Assembly: GCA_001910725.1 (NCBI GenBank)
Contig: MJGA01000023.1
Coordinates: 62,001 to 126,000 of the forward strand
Direction: 5' to 3'
DNA length: 64,000 nucleotides
Source of the DNA: Phanerodontia chrysosporium
Taxonomy: Eukaryota; Basidiomycota; Agaricomycetes; Polyporales; Phanerochaetaceae
Shown here: one piece after another, positions 1-9,569 of the stretch
How positions within the stretch are numbered: position 1 is the first letter of the stretch
Layout of the letters: each line of letters opens with the position of its first letter
The notes under the pieces: model-generated
What the model was told of the DNA's origin: nothing
Seen by the model: only the letters and a program-made list of their open reading frames with translations
Databases searched by the model: none
Program-made: the position numbers and the translations under genes

Positions 1-1886
1 TACCAGTAAAGCTCACCGGAATCAATAAAACTATTCGCACTCCCGCAATGATTGACTCCGGTGCAACTTCGCTGTTCATCCACGAGGATTTCTGTAAACA
101 GCACAAGATCCTCACGGTACCACTCAAGAAAGAGATCACACTGTACAACATCGACGGAACTAAGAATGAAGCAGGGTCTATCACACGCCGTGCCAGACTC
201 CAGCTCACTGTGGGTTCCTACACGTTTAAGGAGGAGTTTCTTGTCACGAACATCGGTCCAGAGGACGTCATCCTCGGACTTCCGTGGCTCAAGAAATGGA
301 ATCCGAACATCGACTGGGAAATGGGAGACGTCCAGTTTCAGCTCCGCGGCGGAGCTGAGGACACCCCGGTTTTCGGTATCCATCAGATTGACGCCAACCG
401 CTCCGAACGCCGCGAATGGCTTCGAGCAGGCATTGTTGAGGACGCCAAGGACGAAGTCTGGATTCTCGCTGGCTACACTTACTCGCAAGCGATCGCTGTC
501 GAAGCTAACCGCGAGAAGTACGCCAAGACGTTTGAAGAGCTGGTCCCCAAGGAGTACCATCGGCACAAGAAGGTGTTCTCCGAAGAAGAATCGCACCGCC
601 TTCCGAAGCATCAGCCCTGGGATCACGCGATAGATCTCGTTCCGGACGCCCCGGCTTCGATCAAGTCAAAGGTTTACCCCATGTCCCCGATCGAGAATGA
701 GGAACTACAGCGGTTCATCGACGACGCACTCGCCAAAGGCTATATCGTCCCCAGCAAGTCTCCGATCGCTTCCCCTGTCTTCTTCATCAAGAAAAAGGAC
801 GGCAAGCTCCGGTTCATCCAGGATTACCGCAAGCTCAACGACATCACCGTGAAGAATCGTTACCCCCTTCCGCTCGCCTCCGACATCATCGGGAAGCTCC
901 AGGGCGCTAAGATCTTTACCAAGTTCGATGTCCGTTGGGGCTACAACAACGTCCGGATTAAGGAAGGTGACGAGTGGAAAGCCGCCTTCGTCACCAACCG
1001 CGGCCTCTTCGAGCCCAGAGTCATGTACTTCGGTCTGTGCAACAGCCCTGCCACGTTCCAGGCCCTCATGAACCACATCTTCGCTGACCTCATCGCTGAG
1101 AGCAAGGTCGCAGTCTACCTCGACGACATTCTCATCTGGTCGAACGATCTCGCTTCGCATCGGAAGATTGTTCACGAAGTCCTGGCACGCCTCGCCAAAT
1201 ACGATCTGTACCTTCGGCCCGAGAAGTGCGAGTTCGAGCGCTCAGAGATCGAGTATCTTGGGCTCCTCATCAGCGAAGGACAAGTCGGCATGGACCCCGG
1301 CAAGGTTAAGGCAGTAGCCGAGTGGCCGACCCCGAAGAACCTCAAGGACGTACGAGGCTTTGTCGGGTTCGCCAACTTCTACCGCCGCTTCATCAAGGAC
1401 TTCTCAAAGATCTGCCGCCCGCTGCACGATCTGACGAAGAAGGACACTCCGTTTAATTGGGGTCCCGCACAGGCAGAGGCCTTCGAGACGCTCAAGCGCG
1501 CTTTCACGACTCAGCCCGTGCTCGCCATGTGGAGCATTGATCGGCCAACTCGCGTCGAGACCGATGCTTCTGGCTACGCCACCGGAGGAGTCATAGCCCA
1601 ACGCAACCCTGAAGACGGTCTCTGGCATCCGATCGCGTATCGCTCGCAGACCATGAGCCCCGCCGAGCGGAACTACGAGATCTGGGATCGCGAGATGCTT
1701 GCAATCATCGAAGCTCTCAAGGACTGGCGCCAGTTCCTCGAAGGTCTCCCGGAGCCTTTTGAGATCTGGACCGATCATCAGAATCTCCAGTACTGGAAGA
1801 CTGCGCAGAATCTCACACGGCGCCAAGCCCGGTGGGCCTCCTACCTCGCCGAGTACGACTTCCGCATCATCCACCGCCCCGGCAAG
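1..1886 (+). pseudogene. pol: Outer chromovirus pol, first part: protease, reverse transcriptase, RNase H
   Basis: This is the polyprotein of the outer element from just before its protease to the end of RNase H. The protease motif DSGA is near 55. The RT carries the YLDD box near 1115-1130, and RNase H starts with TDASG near 1561. The protein is almost identical to the pol at 5195-7135, with only scattered synonymous differences seen by eye. The frame is cut at 1886 in the tail of RNase H by the LTR of the nested element and resumes at 10245. The apparent ORF to 1988 merely runs on into that LTR. It is broken by insertion rather than by mutation. Confidence 0.92.
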
Positions 1887-2330
1887 TGTCACGGATGTGA
1901 CGGTGCTGCCCTATTTTTCGCCGATTTTTGGCTATTTTCCTCGATTAATCCAACGGGCGAGCAGCCCTCGCGCCGTCTGGAGTTCTAGCCGCCCACACTC
2001 AGCGCCTGGCCATGCAGCGCCAGCGCCCTGATGGCGCATCACCCCTAGACGCCGGCGCATCCCGCTGCGCGCTCAGACACTGCCCGGATCACCGGTCTGC
2101 CTTGCAACCGGTCCCCCGGATCGCCGAGGAGGCACTGTCATCCCTGATGACTCCCCTCGCCGAGACACCCCGAGCTGTCATCCTGATTGACACAGCCTCG
2201 GCCCGACGCAGCCTCGGAACACTGCCAGCTGACACAGCCTCATGACACAGCCCCGGTGCAGCCTCGCCGGCTGTGCTGAGCACTGCCCATCAGCTTATGT
2301 AACCGTACAGCCTGCCCTGAACTCTGGTAG

Positions 2331-2374
2331 TATATATAGGTAGCACCTCTCGCTCCTGTCCGTCATCTCGACCT
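2331..2374 (+). promoter_or_regulatory. LTR TATA box and predicted transcript 5' end (self-primer)
   Basis: TATATATA occupies 2331-2338. A start site 30-35 bp downstream falls at about 2361-2366. The ten bases from 2365 (ATCTCGACCT) are the exact complement of 2559-2568, just inside the internal region. In the Tf1/sushi group the first bases of the transcript pair with the PBS and prime reverse transcription, and the geometry here fits that. The start site is inferred. Confidence 0.65.
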
Positions 2375-2392
2375 CTTGGTCAATACGGACAG

Positions 2393-2452
2393 GTAAGCCC
2401 CCGTTTGTAAAGTAGAATAGCTCACTAATACACTCTTGGTCAATACGGACAG
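2393..2452 (+). other. Intron-like segment in LTR bounded by a 19-bp direct repeat
   Basis: A GTAAGC donor follows the first copy of CTTGGTCAATACGGACAG (with a T before it, 19 bp, 2374-2392). A CTAAT branch-like motif lies near 2425, and the acceptor AG is the end of the second copy (2434-2452). The other family LTRs keep the donor and the flanking repeats (the 19416 copy with a base change) while the bases between differ. It could be a leader intron born from a tandem duplication, or a duplicated RNA or protein binding site. Confidence 0.5.
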
Positions 2453-2556
2453 CTGAACAAGTTTGTTCGTCGCTGCGTGACTCGCTCCGCCGCGCCTCGT
2501 CGTCGACCTCCCCACTTGCCCTCCCTCGTGAAGCGTTGAGCCCTAGCTCCGCGACA

Positions 2557-2570
2557 TTAGGTCGAGATCT
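2557..2570 (+). other. Primer-binding site of self-priming type
   Basis: The bases directly after the LTR do not begin with the TGG expected of a tRNA-primed element. Bases 2559-2568 (AGGTCGAGAT) are the reverse complement of 2365-2374, the predicted first ten bases of the element's own RNA. Confidence 0.6.
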
Positions 2571-2661
2571 TTTGGGTGCCCTAGGCATTTTCCCCTACCG
2601 CTCCCCCCACAATACCGTTTAAAAAAGTTTATCCCCACCGATTAAAGCGAGTACGTCGTAG

Positions 2662-3399
2662 TCGAGCAGCCCGCTCACTCCGTACACGTTGCTGAGGCTT
2701 GCATTTGCAGTGCCGAAAGACGTCCAGCTCAAGGACCACATCCCCCAGCGCATCTTCGACCGCCTCCAACGTCGTCGCGAGGCCGGTAACCCCGTCAAGT
2801 GGACGGACCGCAAAGTCAAGGCGGTCGTCAAGTACGTCTCCACGCTCCCCCAGCCTCCACCCTCCGTCCCCTCCATCAACTGGACTGCCGTTCGCGAGGC
2901 TCGTGAAGCCGAACAGCGCGTAGGCAACCGCATCCGCGAGCAGCGCCAACGCGAGGCGCAAGAAGCCCAGGCCGCCGTAGCCGCCTCCTCATCCAAGCTC
3001 AGTTTGGCAGAGCGCCTCAGCGCCGCCCCGACGTACGAGCCCATCGCCCGCAAGCCCATCGGTATCGACATCCCGAAGTACTCCCCCACCGATCTCGTCG
3101 GCATCTTCACGCCTAAGCTCGACGCCACCATCAAGCGTCTCAAGGCCGTCGAGGAAGTCGACCTCTTCCACCTCGTGAACAGCGACCACGTGCACAGCGT
3201 CTGTCAGCTGATCGAGCGCCTCCAGCAGATCCGCGCTGAGCTCAGCCGCCTCGCCCCCACCACCACGTTTAAGGAGTGGCATCAATACGAGCTTGGACTA
3301 GCTGAGATTGGTGACATTTCGTTCATCGGTTTAAGGCGCAACTTCCGCCGCATCGTGGGAGAATTGGACATCGTGTACCAGGCTGGATATTTTGGATAG
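2662..3399 (+). CDS. AUG-less ORF in the chromovirus leader, unknown product
   Basis: One frame is open from 2662 to a TAG at 3397-3399 (245 codons) and contains no methionine. The same frame then stays open to a TGA near 3912, overlapping the gag start by about 85 bases, so the TAG may be a single mutation or a readthrough site. The predicted product is basic and partly helical (Arg/Gln/Glu-rich near residues 75-105). Its extension is Ser/Pro-rich with a Cys-x2-Cys pair just after the TAG. Near-cognate starts in frame are ACG 2686, TTG 2689, CTG 2692 and GTG 2710. A 60-bp GTACGT...TTTGCAG intron-like segment (2651-2710) lies at its start. I recognise no family. It may be an accessory or gag-leader protein, or untranslated. 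Confidence 0.35.
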   Translation, partial: SSSPLTPYTLLRLAFAVPKDVQLKDHIPQRIFDRLQRRREAGNPVKWTDRKVKAVVKYVSTLPQPPPSVPSINWTAVREAREAEQRVGNRIREQRQREAQEAQAAVAASSSKLSLAERLSAAPTYEPIARKPIGIDIPKYSPTDLVGIFTPKLDATIKRLKAVEEVDLFHLVNSDHVHSVCQLIERLQQIRAELSRLAPTTTFKEWHQYELGLAEIGDISFIGLRRNFRRIVGELDIVYQAGYFG

Positions 3400-3827
3400 T
3401 TTATAAATATATCTCGTATCGCACTGGATTTCGACTGTTCGAATTGTCCGCACTTCTTCGGACGAACCACAGAGAACGGCGTCACTCTTCCCGCCGATCT
3501 CCACGTCGAGGAAAGCAACGGGTCTCGAGAAGCCAGGGAGTGCAGTCAGCAGCCCTGCCCTTATCGAGAGACTGCCCCTCCGCTACTCCCGGTTCCGCCT
3601 AGCGACCGAGAGACACAGTTCGAACGCCCTCATTTCGCGCAACGGCTAGAATTCGCCCGCGCCTCTGCCACTACTCCGAATACTCCCGACCACAGTCCCC
3701 CGGACAGCAGCCACCACTCGTCTCCCGAGACATCACTCGGCTCCGTCCTCTCCGATCACGAACCAGCCCCCTCGCCCCTCGATCTCTCCCGCGCTCACTC
3801 AGGAGCCAACACCCCCCGTCCCCCAAC

Positions 3828-5078
3828 ATGTCGAGCACTCCCGGTGGAGCGCCGCCCGGTCCGGCGCCTCCCGACCCCGTTTCTGCTGCGCTCCTGCAAA
3901 TGGCCCAGGCAATGACGCAGCTCACCAACACGGTCAACACTCTGGCCCAGGCCATCGGTAACAATCACACAACGGTCAACGCAACGGTCAACGCCAACAA
4001 GGAGCTCCCCTTCGTCGAGAAGCCCGTCCCGTTCAAAGGGAAAGGTTCGGACACGGCCCGTCTCTTCCGCGCCGCTTACCGCATCTACGCCGATGGACAG
4101 CCGGAGAAATTCGGCAAGCGCGACGTCAACGGCAACCTCCAGCGGGACCCCGAATCCGGCAAGATCTTGGTAGACGGCCAGAAGTGGATCGTCGGCGCTC
4201 TCTCTTTCATGCAGGATGAAGCGGCCGAATGGGCACGGCAGTACATCGAGCAAGCGGCAGACGGCACTCAGATATTCGACGGCTCTCGCGCTACGTTCTG
4301 GGAGGCCTTCAAGAACCGGTTCGAGCCCATGGACGAGAAGGCCGAGGCTCTCAGCAAGCTGCAAGCTTGTACGCAGGGCAACCGTCGGTTCGCGGAGTTC
4401 TTTGCGGAGTTCCAAGCCCTCGCCGGCCGCACGAAGCTCACCCCGGAAGACCTGGCAGCCCGGCTACGGACGAAGTTTAATAAGGACTACCTCGAGCGGA
4501 TCTCGTATATGGTCAACCCCGCTACCGGCAAAGGCCCCGAGACGTACGACGAGCTCAAGAACGCTGGGTTCGCCGTCGACCGGTCAAAGGACAAGCTTTC
4601 GCAGGACCTCCTGGCACAGCAGGGCAAGACGTCTTCGTCTCCGGCTAGCTCGTCGGCGCGCGCCTTCCGCGACCCAAACGCGATGGACATCGACGCCGCG
4701 AACATCGACGAGCTGTTTAAGGGTCTCACTGGCACGGATCTCAAGCGCCAGTTCGACGCCGTCATGAAGGATCGCTGCAAGGTCTGCGGCTCGAAGTCTC
4801 ACAAGTCCACGGACCCCGTTCACCGTGATTCGGTCTGCAACCACTGCGGCAAGAAGGGTCACTGGTCCCGCGTCTGTCGCGCTCGCCTCGAGGGCAAGCC
4901 GAAAACCGCCCCCGCTACCGCCGCCGTCCGCGCCTCGTCTTCGGATACCTCGTCTCAGGATTCCTCGTCTCCGGCCTCCTCGTCTTCTGGCAGCTCGTCT
5001 GACGACCAAGCCGCCGCACTCGCCGCCCTCCGTGATCAGCTGGCTCTGATACAAAAGCAGCTCGGGGGTTTTGCTTAA
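3828..5078 (+). CDS. gag: Gag polyprotein of complete chromovirus
   Basis: The protein of 416 residues starts at the first ATG downstream of the LTR promoter. Its N-terminus is Pro/Gly-rich, residues about 60-270 resemble the Ty3/gypsy gag core, and a CCHC zinc knuckle (C-x2-C-x4-H-x4-C, CNHCGKKGHWSRVC) lies near residues 337-350. The tail is a low-complexity Ser/Thr/Ala stretch. Gag packages the element RNA into cytoplasmic particles. The stop at 5076-5078 comes two codons after a GGGTTTT slippery site, so a minority of ribosomes probably continue into pol. The frame is intact. Confidence 0.9.
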   Translation: MSSTPGGAPPGPAPPDPVSAALLQMAQAMTQLTNTVNTLAQAIGNNHTTVNATVNANKELPFVEKPVPFKGKGSDTARLFRAAYRIYADGQPEKFGKRDVNGNLQRDPESGKILVDGQKWIVGALSFMQDEAAEWARQYIEQAADGTQIFDGSRATFWEAFKNRFEPMDEKAEALSKLQACTQGNRRFAEFFAEFQALAGRTKLTPEDLAARLRTKFNKDYLERISYMVNPATGKGPETYDELKNAGFAVDRSKDKLSQDLLAQQGKTSSSPASSSARAFRDPNAMDIDAANIDELFKGLTGTDLKRQFDAVMKDRCKVCGSKSHKSTDPVHRDSVCNHCGKKGHWSRVCRARLEGKPKTAPATAAVRASSSDTSSQDSSSPASSSSGSSSDDQAAALAALRDQLALIQKQLGGFA

Positions 5079-5139
5079 GGGGCCGGAGTGACGCCGCATC
5101 ATCGGTCCCCGTTTCGTCAAGCCCGGATTCAACTCCGGC
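5066..5139 (+). promoter_or_regulatory. Predicted -1 ribosomal frameshift signal between gag and pol
   Basis: In the gag frame the bases 5066-5072 read G GGT TTT, an X XXY YYZ slippery heptamer. The gag stop follows at 5076 and pol is open in the -1 frame. Six bases downstream, GGGGCCG (5079-5085) can pair with CGG-T-CCCC (5103-5110), leaving one bulged T. An alternative perfect 8-bp stem joins 5082-5089 with 5132-5139. The spacing and stability fit known -1 sites. Confidence 0.7.
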
Positions 5140-8100
5140 ACCTTCGCTAGAACCACAGGACATTTCTGACGTCATCCGCTCATGTACGATATCAGTGTTA
5201 GACCCCTTCTCAAACCATTATCGTGTACCTGTAAAGCTCACCGGACTCAATAAAACTATTCGCACTCTCGCAATGATTGACTCCGGTGCGACTTCGCTGT
5301 TCATCCACGAGGATTTCTGTAAGCAGCACAAGATCCTCACGGTACCGCTCAAGAAAGAGATCACACTGTACAACATCGACGGAACTAAGAATGAAGCAGG
5401 GTCTATTACACGCCGTGCCAGACTCCAGCTCACTGTGGGTTCCTACACGTTTAAGGAGGAGTTTCTTGTCACGAACATCGGTCCGGAGGACGTCATCCTC
5501 GGACTTCCGTGGCTCAAGAAATGGAATCCGAACATCGACTGGGAAACGGGAGATGTCCAATTTCAGCTCCGCGGCGGAGCTGAGGACACCCCGGTTTTCG
5601 GTATCCATCAGATTGACGCCAACCGCTCCGAACGCCGAGAATGGCTTCGAGCAGGCATTGTCGAGGACGCCAAGGACGAAGTCTGGATCCTCGCCGGCTA
5701 CACTTACTCGCAAGCGATCGCTGTCGAAGCCAATCGCGAGAAGTACGCCAAGACATTCGAAGAGCTGGTCCCCAAGGAGTACCACCGACACAAGAAGGTG
5801 TTCTCTGAAGAGGAGTCGCACCGCCTTCCGAAGCACCAGCCCTGGGATCACGCGATAGATCTCGTTCCGGACGCCCCGGCCTCGATCAAATCGAAGGTTT
5901 ATCCCATGTCCCCGATCGAGAACGAAGAACTACAGCGGTTCATCGACGACGCACTCGCCAAGGGCTATATCGTCCCCAGCAAGTCTCCAATCGCCTCCCC
6001 TGTCTTCTTCATCAAGAAAAAGGACGGCAAGCTCCGGTTCATTCAGGATTACCGCAAGCTCAACGACATCACTGTGAAGAATCGCTACCCCCTTCCGCTC
6101 GCCTCCGACATCATCGGGAAGCTCCAGGGCGCTAAGATCTTCACCAAGTTCGACGTCCGTTGGGGCTACAACAACGTCCGGATTAAGGAAGGTGACGAGT
6201 GGAAAGCCGCCTTCGTCACCAACCGTGGTCTCTTCGAACCTCGAGTCATGTACTTCGGTCTGTGCAACAGCCCCGCTACGTTCCAGGCCCTCATGAACCA
6301 TATCTTCGCCGACCTCATCGCCGAAAGCAAGGTCGCAGTTTACCTCGACGACATCCTCATCTGGTCGAACGATCTCGCTTCGCATCGGAAGATTGTTCAC
6401 GAGGTCCTGGCACGCCTCGCCAAGTACGATCTGTACCTTCGGCCCGAAAAGTGCGAGTTCGAGCGCTCAGAGATCGAATACCTTGGGCTCCTCATCAGCG
6501 AAGGACAAGTCGGCATGGACCCCGGCAAGGTTAAGGCTGTAGCCGAGTGGCCGACCCCGAAGAACCTCAAAGACGTACGAGGCTTTGTCGGGTTCGCCAA
6601 CTTCTATCGCCGTTTCATCAAAGACTTCTCAAAGATCTGCCGCCCGCTACACGATCTGACGAAGAAGGACACTCCGTTTAATTGGGGTCCCGCACAGGCA
6701 GAAGCCTTCGAGACGCTCAAGCGCGCTTTCACGACTCAGCCCGTGCTCGCCATGTGGAGCATTGATCGGCCAACTCGCGTCGAGACCGATGCTTCTGGCT
6801 ACGCCACCGGAGGAGTCATAGCCCAACGCAACCCTGAAGACGGTCTCTGGCATCCGATCGCGTATCGCTCGCAGACCATGAGCCCCGCCGAGCGGAACTA
6901 CGAGATCTGGGATCGCGAGATGCTTGCAATCATCGAAGCTCTCAAGGACTGGCGCCAGTTCCTCGAAGGTCTCCCGGAGCCTTTTGAGATCTGGACCGAT
7001 CATCAGAATCTCCAGTACTGGAAGACTGCGCAGAATCTCACGCGGCGACAAGCCCGCTGGGCCTCCTATCTCGCCGAGTACGACTTCCGCATCATCCATC
7101 GCCCCGGCAAGACGCATCTCCTCGCTGATCCGCTCTGTCGCGGAGCGAAGGCTCAACGCTTCACAAGGGAGGACAGATGGGGAGGTCGACGACGAGGCGC
7201 GGCGGAGCGAGTCACGCAGCGACGAACACACTTGTTCAGCTGTCCGTATTGACCAAGGTGTATTAGCACTAGTAACTAATGTACAAGCAACGGGCTTACC
7301 TGTCCGTATTGACCAAGAGGTCGAGATGACGGACAGGAGCGAGGGGAGCTACCCTTATATACTACAAGTCCTTTAGGGCAGGCTATACGATTACATAAGC
7401 TGATGGGCAGTGCTCTGCATAGCCATCGAGGCTGCGACGCGGGCTGCGCGGCGAGGCTGTGTCGGGGCTATGTCACGAGGCTGTGTCAGCTGGCAGTGTC
7501 TCGAGGCTGCGTCGGGCCGAGGCTGTGTCATCAGGCTGATCAGCTCGGCGTGTCTCGGCGAGGGGAGTCATCAGGGATGACAGTGCCTCCTCGGCGATCC
7601 GGGGAACCGGTTGCAAGGCAGACCGGTGATCCGGGCAGTGTCTGAGCGCGCAGCGGGATGCGCTGGCGTCTAGGGGTGATGCGCCATCAGGGCGCTGGCG
7701 CTGAGTGGCCAGGCGCTGAGTGTGGGCGGCTAGGACTCCAGACGGCGCGAGGGCTGCTCGCCCGTTGGATTAATCGAGGAAAATGGCCAAAAATCGGCGA
7801 AAAATAGGGCGACACCGTCACATCCGTGACACGCTCTCTCGGCCCTCCTCGCTGCATGTCTCCGACGAAGAAGACAACCGCTCGCAGATAGTACTGAAGC
7901 CAGAGCTGTTTAAGATAGCCGCCACAGTAGCTTTCGCAAACCCCTCCCCCCTCGAGAAGCGCATTCGCGACTGCTCCGAAAAGGAAAAGGAAGTCGCAGA
8001 CGCTCTGCAGGTTCTCCGGGCCAAGGGGCCCCGCAAGCTGCGCAACGGCGTTCTCGAATGGGAAGAAGACAACGGCCTTCTGTACTACCATGGGAAAGTC

Positions 8101-9531
8101 TACATCCCGAACAGTGCCGCGCTGCGCAACGACGTCATCAAGTCTTGCCACGACGCGCCGACTGCCGGACACCCCGGGAAGCACACCACCCTCGAATTAG
8201 TCTCTCGGTACTATTGGTGGCCGCGCATCTCCGCCGACGTCAGCCGCTACGTGCTCGGCTGCGACCAGTGTCAACGGTACAAGTCCGCCCCGCACCCGAA
8301 GGCCACTCTACAGCCCCACGATGTCCCTTCAGGGCCCTGGGAACACGTTGGCGTGGACCTCATCACACAGCTCCCACGCGACGCCAAGACCAAGAAGGAC
8401 TCGATCGCGGTCTACGTGGACCACTACTCGGATCAGTGCCACCTTGTACCGGTCGACTCAACGATCACCGCCGCCGGCATGGGCGACGTTCACTACACGG
8501 ACATCTTCCGCCTTCACGGCCTCCCACGCAAGATCTTCTCTGATCGTGGACCCCAGTTTGCAGCTCAGTACATGCGAGCGCTGTATAAGCGCCTCGGCAT
8601 CGCTACCGGCCTCACCACGGCATATCACCCCGAAGGCAACGGCAAGGTCGAGCGCAAGAACCAGGAAGTCGAGAAGTTCCTGCGTCTCTTCGTCTCCCAG
8701 CGCCAAGACGACTGGGTCGATTGGCTCCCGATGGCCGAGTTTACCCTGAACTCGCACGTGTCTAGTGCTACCGAGCGCACGCCCTTCGAGATTGTTTACG
8801 GCTATACACCAGACTTCACGATCCCGGCCGGCAAACACACCAAGGTTCCCGCCCTCGATGAGCGCCTAGATCGCATGGCTCACGTTCGCAAAGAGGCCGA
8901 AGCTGCCCTGCGCTTAACCAAAGCCCGGATGAAGGAGGAATACGAGGCCGCGAAGAAACGCGCCCATTCCTTCAAAGTCGGCGATCAGGTTTGGCTCAGC
9001 ACGAAAGACCTCAGCATCGATCAGCCCTCGCCCAAGCTCGGCCCCCGCCAGCTGGGTCCGTTTAAGGTTCTGGAAAAGATCGGCGATCTGGACTATCGGC
9101 TCGAGCTCCCGAGCTGGCTGAAAATCCACCCGGTTTTCCATGTCAACCGCCTCAGCCCATGGCACGATCAGGGCGTCGAGAAGCCTCTGCCTCCCAAACC
9201 TGTCAAGGTTGCCGGCGAAGAGGAATACGTTGTCGAGAAGATCCTCGACAGCCGCATATACCGCCGCCAACTACAGTACAAGGTCCGCTGGAAAGGCTAC
9301 GGCCAAGCTGGCGACACGTGGGAAAAGGCAGACAACCTCAAGCACGCCAAGGCCCTGGTCAACAAATTCCATCGCGAAAATCCGGAAGCGCCCCGGAAGC
9401 TCGCTGCCACCGCCTTCGAAGCCCTTGCCGCCTCTTTTCGCCCGTTCGTCACCGAAGTCGACGTCTCTCTCCTTCCTGCCTCCGATCGCGCTAAGGCCGA
9501 TCTTGATTGGGAGGAGGGGCGCCACGTCTGA
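5069..9531 (+). pseudogene. pol: Pol polyprotein of complete chromovirus, interrupted by a solo LTR
   Basis: Pol is read in the -1 frame from gag. The domains in order are: protease (DSGA near 5279), reverse transcriptase (YLDD at 6341-6352), RNase H (TDASG near 6786), integrase zinc finger (H2C2, about 8140-8280), the DDE core with FSDRG near 8536 and the Glu of NGKVERKNQE near 8650, a GPF/Y module near 9055, and a chromodomain at about 9220-9395. The C-terminal chromodomain binds modified histones and directs integration in this clade. The frame is cut at 7135 by a reverse solo LTR with duplicated CGCTC and resumes at 7837 in the right frame. No other break was seen, so only the insertion disables it. 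Confidence 0.92.
7136..7831 (-). repeat. Solo LTR of the same family, reverse orientation, inside pol
   Basis: A 696-bp LTR starts TGTCGCGGAGC and ends CATCCGTGACA on the plus strand. It is flanked by CGCTC at 7131-7135 and 7832-7836. No internal element sequence is attached, so it is a true insertion later reduced to one LTR. It disrupts the junction between RNase H and integrase. Confidence 0.95.
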
Positions 9532-9556
9532 CGACCTCGCGAGGACGCTCGGTTTT

Positions 9557-9569
9557 AGGAGGGGGGTAA
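9557..9569 (+). other. Polypurine tract
   Basis: AGGAGGGGGG with a short TAA tail directly precedes the 3' LTR. It is the plus-strand primer site expected there. The same tract precedes the outer 3' LTR at about 11990-12001. Confidence 0.8.

Larger units (their letters stand above)
1887..2556 (+). repeat. 5' LTR of complete chromovirus
   Basis: The LTR is 670 bp with TG...CA ends. It matches 9570-10239 in every stretch compared. Its middle (about 2080-2290) contains degenerate tandem units around GACACAGCCTCG, the part that differs most in length among the six family LTRs here (670 to 696 bp). A TATA box lies at 2331-2338. Downstream is a 19-bp direct repeat enclosing an intron-like segment. 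Confidence 0.95.

Noticed and set aside
705..1175. Antisense ORFs over pol (also 5930-6400 and others)
   Set aside because: They mirror codon bias of the sense pol gene and recur at the same place in both copies.
2012..2283. ORFs inside LTRs repeated at several places
   Set aside because: They follow the LTR copies and their tandem GACACAGCCTCG-like units, and are not genes.
7783..7836. Apparent start of an integrase gene inside the LTR
   Set aside because: The frame merely runs through the solo LTR end and the duplication. True pol sequence resumes at 7837.
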